Counted from the stretch's first letter, positions 34,313 to 48,974 are shown. The stretch: 64,000 bases of DNA from Thuidium tamariscinum (GCA_947034885.2 OX344752.2:26478386-26542385), one strand, 5' to 3'. Numbers and translations are program-made. The notes: generated from the sequence alone by a model not told the origin.

Positions 34313-36061
34313 GTTATTAGATGTCTTTTGGGGCTTCTAAAAGACTCTAAGTATGGGAATGCTGCCACAGTCATAAACAATCTAACGTGGCCAAGTGATT
34401 GCTATGTCACATTATATTAATTATTTTTTAAATGTTTTGAAAATAATTTTTAATCAATTTTCAGATTTTTAGTACTTTCTGAAATTTTTGGGGAATTTTT
34501 TTTTTTAAATTCAAAATTTCAAACTAGCAATGGATGGTTGATTGTTAAAGGAATAGTTTTGGGGAACAACCCCAAAATAATCTTTTAGAGCATTGAAAAC
34601 ACATTTAATGATGTTCTAAAAGCAACCATTAAAGGGCCAATCTACCTTTTTCATAGGTTTCATGGATAATAATATTTCTAGCTCTTTTTTTGAAAGAAAG
34701 AAAAATGAATGTGGAACTTAATACATGTTTTTCTGAGCATTTTTGAATTACAAATGAATTTTCACAGAACTAGGGCATACTTAGGCACCTATTTGTGACC
34801 ATAGGTGTTCCAAAACCTATCCACTTGCAACTTGCAAAGAGATGGGAGGAAGTGAAAAACAATGACTGGCTTTTGCAATAAAATTATTTTTTTTTCTCAA
34901 TTTACCCAATGGTTAATGTGGTTCATTTAAGGATCACCTCATATCCATTCTTCAACTATTTATAGAGGTCATTTCAAGGTGAAAAACACTTTTACAACAC
35001 ACCATTGTAAGGGATAAACTTAGTCACACCTTCTTTAAGAAGCAATTTTTTTTAAAGAATGAGAAGTTGGTTAGAAAAATAAAGAGTCAATGGAGAGCCA
35101 TAGTGCATGAAGAAGGTTTGACATTACTTTTTGGTATTTGAAGCATGGAGAATGAAAACTAGGGAATGTGTAAAATTATATAGCTTGATAAATGTAGTTT
35201 TGCAAAGATCATGAACCCAATCAAAAAAGAGCTATAAATGGATGAAGTCAACAACAACAATGAAGATGAAATTAGCATAGGGATGAAAGTACAAAAATGG
35301 TCAGATGACATTGTAGAGCACAAGATTAAAAATTCTTCAAGAGAATTTCTTCATGCCAATTTCTTCAAGAGAAGAATGGCTACTTTCATTTCTTAGTGGA
35401 CAAAACCTCTGTAAGCCACCAATAGCCAATAAGAAAGCGCCACATTTATATTCTCAAAGAATGGAACCCAAGATGAAGGTATTACTATCTCTATAGTTAA
35501 TCTACTCTAACATAACATTTTACTAGGATTTCATAATGTAATAATAAACTAGGATTTCAAACTATGAATTTCAATTCCTTTGAAAATTTTCAACTGCATA
35601 ATGAAATTTTAATTAAAATTAGTACATGTATCATAGAAAATGTTAAAAGAAGGAAGTAATTATAAATTATGAACAATAGTACATTAAAAAATTTGAATAA
35701 CAATATCAATATTTGATTTTGTTGTAATTTAATAATAATATTTTTTTTCACTAATTAGAGAGTTATAATCAAAATAAATGTACCTCCTAAAGTCCCATTG
35801 TCTCCTCAAGGGTCAAAATGGATTTTCAATAGGGTCTTATCAACTCAAATTTTTGTAAAACTTTTTGGAAATTTCTCATAAGATTAAAAAAATTATTTTT
35901 CTAGGATTATAATTATTATTTCAAATAGTATTCAAGGAACAAGAGTTATACCACACTGAAATAAGCCTGTAATTGAATCCTACCTACACCAAAAAAATGC
36001 ACAAAAACTTGAAATAATTTTTTTTGAAAAATTTCCAAAGATTTAATTTTTTCTACTTGCA
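34313..36061. other. Gene-free AT-rich stretch
   Basis: No coding region, RNA gene or repeat family member is supported here. Ends at the TGCA target of the next MITE. Confidence 0.45.
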
Positions 36062-36795
36062 GGGTGAATGCAAGAAACACTTGTACTATTTTCCGTCACA
36101 AGCTAAGTGCTGATCTGTTTTTTGGCCATAACTTTTGCATTTTTGCTCAAAATGACTCAAGATTTCTAGAGAAGGTACTCATGTCTATCATACACCTTAC
36201 ATAATTTTTTCATAATTTTCAAAAATAGTTTAATACTAAAATAGTACTAGTGATTAAATGTCACAAATGACAATTTGGAGGTTCTTAGTACTACTTAGGA
36301 GTACCTTTTTTTAATGATTTTGAGATGAAATTTGGATGAGATGGTTTTCTAGTAGATTTACATCTCTCCACATGAGGGATTTTGAAAAAAGTTATTTTTA
36401 TGTGGTGTGGAAGTCTACAAAGTGAGCTTCTTACTGCTTGAATTTTGAAACATATAAAATATTATTTTGGTTTTTTTTTGTGAATGACCATCTCCATAAA
36501 GTTGTTGCAAATGGCCACTTTTTATTTTTTGTATTTACTTATTTTTACTATTTTTCCCAAATTAAAACATGAAGGTATGTATTTTCTTGAGGTTTGGTGC
36601 TTTTCAAATTCTCCTACTTAGAGAATTTTTCTAACAATTTCCTTCAGTGAAAACCTTCATCTTAGAGGTCTATACATTGTTCATATTTTTCAAATTTTTT
36701 TCAAATTAATTTTCTAATTTTAAAGTACTCCAGAAAAAGTCATGAGTACTGTAGTAAAACGCAACAAATAGTACAGGTGTTTCTTGCATTCACCC
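36062..36795. mobile_element. GGGTGAATGCAAGAAACAC-family MITE with TGCA target duplication
   Basis: 734 bp with ends GGGTGAATGCAAGAAACACT and GTGTTTCTTGCATTCACCC, flanked by TGCA at 36058-36061 and 36796-36799. The interior matches 15565-16287 (TTTTTTGGCCATAACTTTTG, GAGATGGTTTTCTAGTAGAT, GAGGTTTGGTGCTTTTCAA). The ends carry the same compensating T-to-A change on both sides. Confidence 0.9.
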
Positions 36796-38226
36796 TGCAA
36801 GGCTTTAATTCTTTACAAATAGATTTGTCATGTGAAAGTTATGGAACATCTTATTTTGTAGCAATCATAGAATGTTTTAAGAAAAACACTTGTAGAATTT
36901 TTTTTGGAATTCAATCTTCACATTTTTTCAAAACAAAAAGTTTTGCAAGGTAAACTTTGATTGTTGGAACAATTTGATATTGGGATTAGTGTATTTCAAT
37001 TCCATTTTAGAGCTATTAATGATTTATCTTTTTCTTCTATCATATACCTTCTTCTGCTTAAAATTTTTTCACAAAATGAAAACCATTTTATATTTTGAAC
37101 TTTTATTTTTCAGATATTCTCCACTTGATTTATTATGATGAAAAAAAAATATTTCAAAATATGTAGTACAAAATTTTTAATTTAAGCAAACTCAAAGTCT
37201 CATAAACTAATTTGTCATAGTGCCAAAAAAACATAATTTCTTCAATACTTGATTTCATTTTATTTACAATCTATGTAATCAAAATGTTTGAAATATTTTC
37301 CGCAAAGTTTCATACTATCTACTATAAAATCCTATGGTCTTATATGCAAAAATACAGTTTTAAAATTTTGTCATCTTTACACTTCTAAGCAATGTATTGA
37401 CCAAAAAAGCCTTGGGAGTCTAGGGGTTAAAAGTAAATTACATAATGGACATCAATGCTATGGCTAGATTTATTGATTCTAAAGATTTTATCATTGACTT
37501 TCAAAAAATTTCACCAATTAAATAGGTGATATAATGTTAAACTAGAATTTGCTACAAGGTAGTTTAGGTGGTGGAGGCCACCAAGGGTTGCTATTATTTG
37601 AGCCTATGAGTTTAAGCCCATAAGCCTAGAAAACTATACACCTATAGTATAGGTATCTATATTATAGAAATTGTTCATAATTATAGTACAATTATGTTTT
37701 GGAAAGTGAGTCTCATACATATAAGGCTATATTAAAGAGAGGTTTCTAGCAATGCAACGAACACCTTGGTTTTGTGATCTCATCCAACCCTAATGTTTGT
37801 AATTTGTTTTAATTATTTGTCTATAGATCCAATATTTTGATTAAAAAATTAACTTTCTAACAAATACCTAAAAACAGTTTCTTCTAGAAGCCTTCTAGAG
37901 TGTAGGTTTAATAGAATAACAAAATTTGGTACAAAATGACTAAAAGATGCTAAAAATAATATAATAGAGCATAGATTGTATGTAGAATTTGAATAAAAAT
38001 GACATGATGTTACCCTTGAAACACTTGAAAAGACATTTGTGTTATTTGAATGATTTCAAAGAACCCTATTAGATAGAAAAAACAATTTCTTCATCTAAAA
38101 TTTATTGGATAGTTAGTTAATACATTTTTGTCAATTAAATTGGATATTTCCTCATTGTACTATATTTGACTTTTTACTTTAGAAAAGGCTCAATTTATAA
38201 ATTTCAACAATTGCATGTACTTTGCT

Positions 38227-38674
38227 CTTGATGTTGATCTTTTTAACTTTGGAACAACTAATGATATAAATTCAAAGAAATGTAGTTTCAACTCAAACTT
38301 GAAGATTTGAAAATTTGAAACTTCCCTAGATCAAATAATTTATTTACATTTGAACCTTGGCTTAAAACTAAAGTCTCTTTGTTTTCTAATTTGGAAAGAT
38401 ATGGTAAGTTTTTTACTCTGTGATATTCTACACTACTACATATACTTATAGAGAAATTTTCAAATTTTTTGAGCTAGTTTTTTATTTTATATTAATTAAT
38501 TCAATTTTCCCTTACAAAATTAAAGTAATTTCGAATTTCTACAAAAAAAATCTAAATTCTTTATAACTTGCAAATGACATGTGATTTCATCTTTGAAAAA
38601 GAAATACAATCATTTCAAAATTATATATCATACTTGGCTACCAATGAAATAAAGTTGGAAAAAGTAGTTTAGTA
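38227..38674. repeat. 448-bp dispersed repeat, copy 2
   Basis: Runs from CTTGATGTTGATCTTTTTAA to AAAAAGTAGTTTAGTA, the same length and orientation as 11057-11504. Similarity ends sharply on both sides. Confidence 0.75.
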
Positions 38675-39027
38675 GTAACTTCTAAGACTAATAATATTTT
38701 CAAGTTAAAAAAAAATCAAGAATTTGATTCTTTAATTATAGGAATATAGGAAAGTAGCAAATTTATTATTTTAAGATTTCCATGTAGTCCATCTCACTCA
38801 TTCTAAGATTTGCATGTAGTCCATTTCTAACAAATTGGCATTTGTAGTATGAATTTATTTGTTTTCCAATTGCCCCTCAATGTAATTTCCAAAAATATCA
38901 ACATTTAACTTTTGCATTTAATTTTTGCCAACCCTAATGGTAACATACAAAACAATCATAAAATGGGAATTTATAAAGTAAAAGATTTTTGAAGTTCATT
39001 TTTGTATTTGTTGGTCCACCCTTTCAA

Positions 39028-39255
39028 CGCTAACTCTTGAATGAAGGAATATTGATTATAGAAATCATCAATTTTGATAGCGTAAAAATCATTCGCATAA
39101 AAAATATCTAAAAACATGCACTAAAAATCAAACTACCGTAGATGATCTTCCCTCTCCATTTCTAATTCCAAGGAAGAATAGATGCACTTTAGTCCTATAC
39201 AACAAGATGCTTTCTCATTCATCAACCAAGAAATGGCTTCAACTTCATCTATGGG
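39028..39255. mobile_element. Short TTAA-type MITE, diverged copy
   Basis: Matches 9217-9446 in direct orientation (GCTAACTCTTGAATGAAG, then TTCCCTCTCCATTTCTAATT, ATTCCAAGGAAGAATA, ATGGGTTAA). TTAA is retained at the right end (39256-39259) and eroded at the left. The right TTAA is unoccupied here, unlike at 9447. Confidence 0.65.
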
Positions 39256-39936
39256 TTAAATTATTAAAATTTCATTTAGATACATATAAGAGAGGGCTCA
39301 AAAAATAGTGTGGGCATTTTCAACTGTCTAGTAGGAGGCTTTGAAGTGGATACCTAATTGTGGGAAATTGGCCTCTTGATTACATTAGAGCATGATAAGA
39401 TTTGGTTTATACTTCTTCAATGTATGGTTTCAAAGCTACAATGGGTTCTTTCCTAACTAAATGGATAGGTGTCTACTAATTTTATTCAAAATAAGAATTG
39501 GTAGTCCAACTAATTACAAATGTTAAGAAATTTGAAATAATGATTGATTCAAGCATTCATTTTGGTTTTAGAAAAGGTCACATTTAGAAAACGTTTCTAT
39601 TACTTTTTACATATTGCAATGCTAGTTTTTGGACAAAACTAGATTTTTTTTTAAACTAAGCATGTGTACGTTTCCAAGGCCTACAAATCACAAATAGGGA
39701 CCTATGCCAAATTTAGTTTGAAATTCATAAGTAATTCATAAATGCTTTGAAAATTATGAAACATCTTGTATTAGATTCCTTCTTTATTTTTCTTTCACCG
39801 TAAAAATAATTGAAAAATATCACCATTTAAGAAAATATATAATAAAGGCGGACCAACCCTTAAATGAATGGTTTTAAAACCTCTTACATTTGTATTCCAA
39901 ATTTGTAGAAATGACAAAATGTACTCTCTAACTCTC

Positions 39937-40266
39937 TAAGGTAGGAGGTCCATAAACCGATCATCTAAGAGATAGAATTGAATTTTGGGGAGGTGAAACA
40001 TCTTGATGTAGTTTTTAGTAAATTTTCCTTGAGAGACAAGTGGAATAAGCATCTAATCCAAATTGTTTCATGTTTTTTGGAACCTTGTAGAATTACCTTA
40101 GACACAAACTTTTGAAGTTGAAAAAAAGTGGTCATTTGTGGTCATCAAAAGCGAACACCTCCTAAAATGTGCAGATTTGGTACATCAAAGAAAGCAAAAT
40201 GTACCTCTCAGAGTCTCAGTCATGTTTGCTTTTAATGCCCAGTAGGAGTTTGAGCCTCCTACCTTA
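39937..40266. mobile_element. MITE, TAAGGGAGGAGG family, copy 3
   Basis: 330 bp from TAAGGTAGGAGGTCCATAAA to GAGCCTCCTACCTTA, with matching interior (GAATTTTGGGGAGGTGAAAC, AATCCAAATTGTTTCATG). Confidence 0.8.
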
Positions 40267-41120
40267 ATGCACAATAGTCGCATGGATTGAGCCAAAAAGT
40301 CCATTACACCAAAAAGAGGGAACTTTCAAACCCACACAAGTATGTTAAACAACTCCCAAACTCCTCGATAAACCATTGATGAAATACTGTCATTTCATTT
40401 TTTCCATATCTCACAGCTACCTGTCAAATCATTTTAAGACACAAATCGGCCTCAGCAGCGTTTCAGGGTCGATAGACTCCTTTCCAACATGAGATCATTG
40501 GGGCAATATTCCCAATTCCTCTCAAGATCTTTGAAATATTAATGCCGCAGAAAGCTCACCAGAGTGACCCATATGATCTCAAAAAATTAACACTAACTCA
40601 TTCCGATGCAACCCAACTCTACTCGTATCTACCTTCTCTCGTTCAATCGCAACGATCGTCATCAATATGCACTAAAACTTTTCATTTGAAGTCCAAATCA
40701 ACACAATTACAACTGTTTACTACGCTTAATGTCCGTCCCTCACATCCTCTGCAGCACATGGATCCGACGCTTCCTCCAGCCTTCATGCTCACACTATCCA
40801 CTATACTTATCTGACTGAGCAGAGCGAGTAATACAAGGCAGCGGACCTAAAATCAACATCAATTGCTCAAACCTTAAAACTTTGTACAAAAGGAGAAAAT
40901 ATTCACAACCGCGAACAAACCAATTGTTCGAATGCCGTCTTCCAGGCAAGCAAGAGCTCGAAACGCCAAAAACCACATTTTGAAATCACAATAAGGAGTC
41001 GCACGCAAAATTGTCCACAGGGACGAGTACCGTATTTAATTGCTCTTCTTAATTCATTTCATTCGTCACAAAAATATAAACCCAATATGCCCTATGCTAA
41101 GGGTGGCTGCTAACCAACGT
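40267..41120. other. Intergenic stretch 3' of RPS9
   Basis: No gene is recognised. Open frames at 40542-40814 (+) and 40794-40976 (-) lack family features. GC rises toward the RPS9 3' end; the region just below 41121 is probably RPS9 3' UTR. Confidence 0.4.
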
Positions 41121-42311
<1,191 letters not shown>

Positions 42312-42422
42312 GGTGGCGAATCAGTCGAAGCTGGCGGAGCTTCCACTGCGCGAGCAAATGCAACAAAGCTGCAAAGAGAAAGACAGCAGAGCTCTCCCTC
42401 GGCCTTCTACCCCGTCAAGCGC

Positions 42423-42431
42423 AAACCCTAG
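42423..42431. promoter_or_regulatory. Telo-box in the RPS9 promoter/leader
   Basis: AAACCCTAG lies about 115 bp upstream of the RPS9 ATG. Telo-boxes (AAACCCTA) are known in promoters of plant ribosomal protein genes and other growth-linked genes. Related CCCTAA strings also occur in RPS9 introns 1 and 2. Confidence 0.6.
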
Positions 42432-42544
42432 GCCCCGTGGAAACGATGGCCTTGATCCGTTCGATCCTGACACCTAATCAACGGTTGGACACTATAATTT
42501 TTTTGTTACTTCAATTAGAAAAATTATATGTATTTGATTGAGTT

Positions 42545-45047
42545 TTCTTTTTTGCTATTTGGTACATGAAAACAAGAAATTTTGTAATTTTTTTTACATG
42601 ATTTGCACTTGTCACTGTCTACTTTACAATTTATATTTGATTCATTGTACCATACGTTAGCTTGAAAGTTGTAGACAACATTATTCTATATATTAGAATT
42701 CAAATGAAATTTATAGTTTGCAAGTTTTTGAGACACCCTTTACAACCTCATTGATCCTACATCGAAGAAATATAGAGAGATTTTATACAATAGTGTGCTT
42801 ATTTATTTATTTATATATTTATTTATTTATTTGTGTGTATATATGTTGTATATGACATATACCAAATATTGGCTATAACCTCTAAACACCCCAAAAGAAC
42901 AATAGTATTCTCATCCAATTGTAAGTTCCATTCAAAGTGCTATAATTTTTTGCTTCTAATGTCTAATTTCAATAAAATTTGTTGGAAAATTTGCACAATT
43001 TTTTTTTAGTTGTAAAATTTTCAGATCAATTAAAGATGTATTGATTTTTTAGAAGCCAATCAAAATTCACAAGTTCAATTTGACTTCACCAAACTACGTT
43101 TGATTTCTACAACTTCAAGGGCTTATATCTCCTTCATTCAATGTTCATTTTTAATATGATTTGATGGATTTTTTTCCCCTTGAATTCTAGTTATTGTAGT
43201 AAGAATTTCATATCAATCCAAGAAATTTGGAAGATTTGGAAGCCATTTGAAGTTCAAAATCTTGACAATTTTAGATTACCATCAACTATTATAGCTTGTT
43301 TCTTCTTCATACAATGCTCGATTCAAATGCTTTTTAGAAGAAAAAAATACATATAAGTCTTGTTTTTGTAGTTAAACTTTCATATCAATCCAAGAAGTTA
43401 TGAGTGAATGGGAAGCATTTTAATAAAAGGTTCTACCTTAGATGTGTTTTTTGCAACTTTATTTTTGCTATTTTTTGACATTTCAAAGCCATTTTGTAGA
43501 CATAATGAGTGTAATGAATGATATTTTTTTCACCAAATGAATGTGTTTGTAGGTTGGTTTTGAATCAATTTATATTTTTGAAATTTTTTCATTCGAGTAG
43601 GTTTAGAGATTGAAAATCACCTCCAGATGTGTTTCTAGGAAAATTTCATTATCTTTTTTCAACACTAAAATATTATAATCTTACAATCTATGTGGCAAAA
43701 TGATTCCAAAAATGATTCATGTCATCTACAACATATACACTACAAGATTTTACAATTGAAATTTCTATATACACCTCATTCACATTTAGACTTATAAGAC
43801 TTCAAAAGGAATGATGTGTAGTGATTTTTGACTATGCATCAATTTATAAATTTATTTTTTTGAAAAATTTAAAAATTAGATCCAATCTTGAAATAAAAGC
43901 AATACAATAGTACTAATTATTTGTTTAAATCAAGACATCCTAAGAAACTTAAATAATCAACATATATCAATTCATTTTCATATTGATCTAGACACTATTT
44001 TCTTTTGTAGTGCCTAAAGAATCTAGAAGCTTATTTTGGCCTTTTAAACTATTCAAGTTTGTCATTCTACAACCATACTTTAAAATTTTCTTTAATCTTT
44101 TCAACATGTATATGCCCATTGTTATTTTTTCAATTTGTAATAATATTTGATTTGATTAAGTGGTTGAAGAATAATGAATCTAAAAGACATCATTGTGCAA
44201 AAATCTTATAAACATGGTGCAAGGAAAAATAATTTATTTTTTCATTCAATAAAATGTAAAACTAGACCATTGATAAAGTATAGTAATTCCAAAATAGACT
44301 TGAAAATTGTATTTTAGAAATATATTGATGAATGTACCTAGAACGTTCTTTGAAATGTATCAAAATATAAAATATTTTTAGGATTGAAGATTGTTTTATG
44401 TCCCTTCTTGCATACAAGTAAGTTGTGAATTACACTCTAAATGACTTCCTTGAAAATGAGGATGAAATGTGTTTTATATTTCAATATGTAGAACTAGAAG
44501 AACATTATAGAGCATTTAGTTTTTTCAATTCAATTGCCAAGATCATTTCGCTAGTTTTTAGAGTATACACTACATCATTAAATCTTCAAACTTCCAAATC
44601 TCATTTATTGTGAACCATTCATATTTTAATTTTAAGGAAATCTATTTTCAAAAGTCTTTGCCAATATTTATCAAATTATGCATTTTATTCCTTTCAACAT
44701 TAATTGAATTTTTGAGTAGATTTAAAAAAAAATTATATTAGCAATATATTTATTGCAAGTCTAATCTACAATATACATATGGTATCGCTGATACAACCAA
44801 TGCAATCATATTATGTAAAACTAAATTTTTTTTCTTGGTTGCAAAATTTTTATTCTTTTAGCTTAAAGTTGACCATAAATTAAAAAAATTGCAAGAAAAT
44901 ACCTAAAGAATAAAATATTCTTAAACCACAAAAAATACAAATAAAACATTTAAGATTTCTAAAATAATCTTATCAATTGTTATTTCAAATTAATTTAAAT
45001 GATTTACTACCCCCAAATGTCCAAACAAACATTTTTTGGTTGTTGGA

Positions 45048-45089
<42 letters not shown>

Positions 45090-46180
45090 GTTTGTCAAGT
45101 TGTATTGGAAGAGTTTTTGAGTTAGACAAAACCTCTATCCTAGGTGATCAATCAAGCCCAAACACTGCAAGAAATGTTCATTGTAATTTTTAAGGAAAGA
45201 CCTAGCCAATGAAAAGTCATCCCAAGAAAAACAATCTATGTGAGGCTAGGATCTTGAATTCATAAGCCTAAGAGCCTAGGTAGCTATATTATAAGTACCT
45301 ATGTTTATAGGCACTTTTGATGGTTATATATCACTTATGTAATAGATGTGTTTATTATAAACACCTTCAATGTTTGTATTACACCTATGTACACCTAGAC
45401 TCAAGGTTGATAAGCTCATTTTTTTAAGCTCACATTCTAGTGTTGTTGAATAATACAAAGTGGCAATAGTTGATTGATTAGGATAAGTGGTTGATGGATA
45501 TAAATGCACTGGAAATTGTTCCTCGAAAACAAAACAATGTATGATTGCAAACATATCCAAATTCATATAGTCAAATTCTTTGCATATTGTAAAGGTTTGA
45601 TAAATTGATAATAGTAAATAAGATCCTATTAGATTGTATGTGATAGTTAGATTCTTGAAAAAAAAATCCACACATTGATTTTAGAAAGGGCAATTCGCGA
45701 CAAATCACATCCTTATATTTTCCATTCTCATATGGAAAAAGAAGGCAATTAAAGGGAAGTATTTTGATGGATTTATACAACTATTAACAAATGTAATCAT
45801 GTACCCCTCTAATATTAAGCAATTTTAGCTTTTCATTAATCCTATTAAAGTACCAAGGCCATTTTTTCATAACTACTCAAAATTGTCTTTTCTATTGCAA
45901 AGAGGAAAGAACTTTAAAAAAAAAAATTTAACATATTTATCTATAGAATCCTATATGTAAAACTTGTAGAAGAATGTGTAGAAGAAATTTCAAAAACTTT
46001 AACTACATAGGTTAAAAAATATTTTCATTTATAATAAAAAAAAACAAGTTTTTTTGCACCTTTAGTTATACTTGCTCAACTAGATTTTTTGGCTTTGAAT
46101 CATCTCAACTTAAAATTTTGCACAATTGATTTTACTTTTTTAAATTGAAAAATTAAGTCAAGAATCTAGAAGGAAAAATA
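42545..46180. other. Gene-free AT-rich stretch with simple repeats
   Basis: About 3.6 kb with no supported gene. It holds a (TTTA)n tract at about 42800-42832 and an (AT)n tract at about 45050-45084. Open frames at 44425-44613 and 45324-45780 are composition artefacts. Confidence 0.5.
45050..45084. repeat. (AT)n microsatellite
   Basis: About 17 uninterrupted AT units. A shorter (AT)n tract is at about 50650-50675. Confidence 0.95.
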
Positions 46181-46182
46181 TA

Positions 46183-46715
46183 CTCCCTCTGTCCCAAAAT
46201 GATCTTCCTAATGGCATGGATTTCTTATCCCAATATGATCTTCACGGTATAACATGGATGGAAGTGCCTAAAAATGACATTTTTGCAAATTTTTTTAAGT
46301 TGACTCCATCTCCCTTCTACAGTGATCCCATGTGCCTTTCTAATTTAATTGTCAAACTTCCAATCAAAATCACAGTAGTTCGAGTTGGTGATCTCTTTCC
46401 AACCACCTTCTTGGAAATTCTACGCATGTATAGTGCAGGTAGCCATCCACATCAGAAATAAGCCAACCAACACAGTGCGGAAATGCAACAGGTTGTCTAG
46501 ATCAATGGCCACTAGTGCTCCCTTATGAGATTCTCAAAATCCAACTTTTTAGCATCCTATAACTATATTTCAAAAAGTGATTTTAAATTGAAATGTCTAG
46601 GATGATAGAAGAAAATTAAGTTATACTTACAAATCAAAACAAATTCTAAGAATCATTATTTTCAAGCTTAATCCAGAGCATTTAGTCTAACAAGATCATT
46701 TTGGGACGGAGGGAG
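46183..46715. mobile_element. Stowaway-like (Tc1/mariner-derived) MITE
   Basis: 533 bp with inverted ends CTCCCTCTGTCCCAAAATGA and TCATTTTGGGACGGAGGGAG, flanked by TA at 46181-46182 and 46716-46717. The CTCCCTCCGT start and TA duplication are diagnostic of Stowaway MITEs. It is longer than most plant Stowaways. The open frame at 46216-46461 is internal and not mariner transposase. Confidence 0.92.
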
Positions 46716-46973
46716 TACTAAATTTTCCACTAAGTCTTAAAGTCATAACGAACTCAAAATTGAAGCAAAACCTAATTTGATAATAGCTTTTAGATGGAAT
46801 CAAATCACAATAATTTCAAGATTGTGATTTCAACAAGCAAATTGAACTCTATTTAACAAATTGTTTTGAAAAATTATGAAATTACATTCACAATAAATTC
46901 TGTAAATCATTTATTTTAAAAGATGCTTAAATTGCACAAAAACTAAGATCGTCCATTACTTCTTACTACTATT

Positions 46974-48628
46974 GGGTCGTTGCAAGAAACACTTACCGGT
47001 TTTGGCTCAAAATGGCTCAAAATCAGTGAGTCCTGTGAGTCTTGTGACCCTTTGAAATAATTTTTTTTTAACCCCTAAAGGATCAAAGTGCTTTTTTGGC
47101 AACATAGCGATTTTGGGCAAGTACGTGTGACTAGAGATTTCTATATTTTGGAACCAAAATATAATAGAAGGTGTGGACAAGGAGTATCTTTCAAGCCCAA
47201 CAATTTTCATGACTTTTGACTATATGGTTGAAAAGTTATCGCATAATATGTTGTTTGTTTCTCAACTTGGGCAGTTCAGGCAAATAAAAAAAATCACTTT
47301 TTTTGGAATCCAAAATTTGAAATTGGTTTTATAGATTTATATATATGTGGAAATCTTTGAATCATTCCATTTGGATTAATGAGTCAAAAGTTATGAAGAA
47401 TTTTAGATTGCGGGTAGTTATGGATTCTCTACTCTAAAATAAACTTTGAAGTCCTTTATTTTACTCAATTTTCAATATTTTTGAAAAAAACAAAAAACAT
47501 TGGGTGTAGAATGTTTATTACAACATTTGAACCATTGAGATTGGCATTTTTCAATTCAATAAATAAATTGTTAAACATTTAGTGTTTTGAATCATTCTCT
47601 ACATCTCTCTACTTACTATTTTTTTGGTACATGTTGTACAATTCGAAATGATTTGAAATTTTTTGACTATGTATCACACTTAAATCGAAGAATTAATCTA
47701 AAGAGTAACAACCGTTTTGAATATTGTTTCATACAAATGTAGCCTTCTGAAGTGCAGCTGCCCGGATTTCCGCAGTGATAAAAAAGGGATTTTTGTAACT
47801 TCAAACACTATTATCTTGCAATCTACATGGTGGAATTTTCTGAAATTTTTTGGACATTCTCTCAAACTAGTTCACTCTAAGATCATACGGTTACATTATT
47901 CTAAAAATGTTTCTTTTTCTAAAATTTGATAGTTATCCTAAAAATGACAGTTTTGGAGCACTTTTGGTGAAAACATAGTCTAAAACCTTTAGGGGTTAAA
48001 TTGAAAAAAATATGGATAATTTGAAGAGAAATGAGAATATCACGTCTCTTGAAATTCAGACCTAAGAAATTTTTTCTTTAAATGTTATAGACAATAGAAA
48101 ATACAATGAAAATAGCTCTTTTTTCACTAATTTGGTAAAAATAGTAAAAAAAAAATTTTAAAAGAGTGAAAAATCTATTTTTTCTCCAAGTAAAGGTATT
48201 TCTTTTCCAACAAATTTCATCTTTGGAAAAAATAAATTTTATTCTCCACACTTGCGCAAAGTCAGCCACTTTGACGACATGTGGAGGTTGAACAGTGTAG
48301 TATTTTCAAAAAAATTCTCGGTGGTCTTGTGTAACTTTAGGTGAGGTCCTAGCATGCCAATTTTCAGCTCAAAATTTGCATTTTGGGGTCAAAAATAGGA
48401 CTAAAACACCCCCAAATGGCCAAAGTAGACACCCAATTGGGGGCAGTTTAAAAATAGTAAAATAATTTTGAAAAAATTGAAAAAATTATACAAAATGTAA
48501 AACTTCTGTAGTCACCTTTTTTTCAAGTTTCAAGTCAAATGAACAAAAGATGCAAAAGTTATGAGCAAAAAACTACCTCCTAAAGGTCAAGGGGACAGAG
48601 AAAAGGACAAGTGTTTCTTGCAATCACC
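46974..48628. mobile_element. GGGTNNTTGCAAGAAACAC-family MITE with TATT target duplication, carrying a nested TTAA element
   Basis: Ends GGGTCGTTGCAAGAAACACT and GTGTTTCTTGCAATCACCC are flanked by TATT at 46970-46973 and 48629-48632. The insertion at 47072-47995 accounts for 924 bp; without it and one TTAA the element is about 727 bp, the family's normal size. The right part is the reverse complement of the left part of 24827-25565. Confidence 0.88.
47072..47995. mobile_element. Long TTAA-flanked non-autonomous element, copy 2 (nested)
   Basis: 924 bp with ends CCCCTAAAGG and CCTTTAGGGG between TTAA at 47068-47071 and 47996-47999. Closely related to 9451-10390. Several short open frames inside are not shared between copies and are not transposase. 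Confidence 0.85.
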
Positions 48629-48632
48629 CTAT

Positions 48633-48974
48633 TCCAAATAGAATGAACCAAAGTTTCATATGTAGATGAATATATAATATTTGAGGGATTTAAAGAAAAA
48701 ATTATTATGAATAAGTGTGATTTTTTTTGGACTACCCATTTACCATTATTGCTTATTGTGCCATAACTTTTGATCCCATGCACCAATTGGAATAAAAACT
48801 ACATATCTCCAAAGCTCTCTTAGAATTTCATGTCTTCCAAGAGTTTCAAAAACATTCACTACAAATTGAGAGAATAAGAACCTACTCAAATCCAAATTGT
48901 CTCCCAAAGGGACAATCAATCTTTTAGGAGTTAATTTGATTATATTTATTTGTCGCAATTTGTATTTATTAATT
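48633..48974. other. Short AT-rich spacer
   Basis: Nothing recognised between the MITE and the tandem duplication. Confidence 0.4.

Larger units (their letters stand above)
36800..39936. other. Gene-free AT-rich stretch with repeats
   Basis: It contains the second copy of the 448-bp dispersed repeat (38227-38674) and a diverged short TTAA-type MITE (about 39028-39255). Short open frames show no protein features. Confidence 0.5.
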
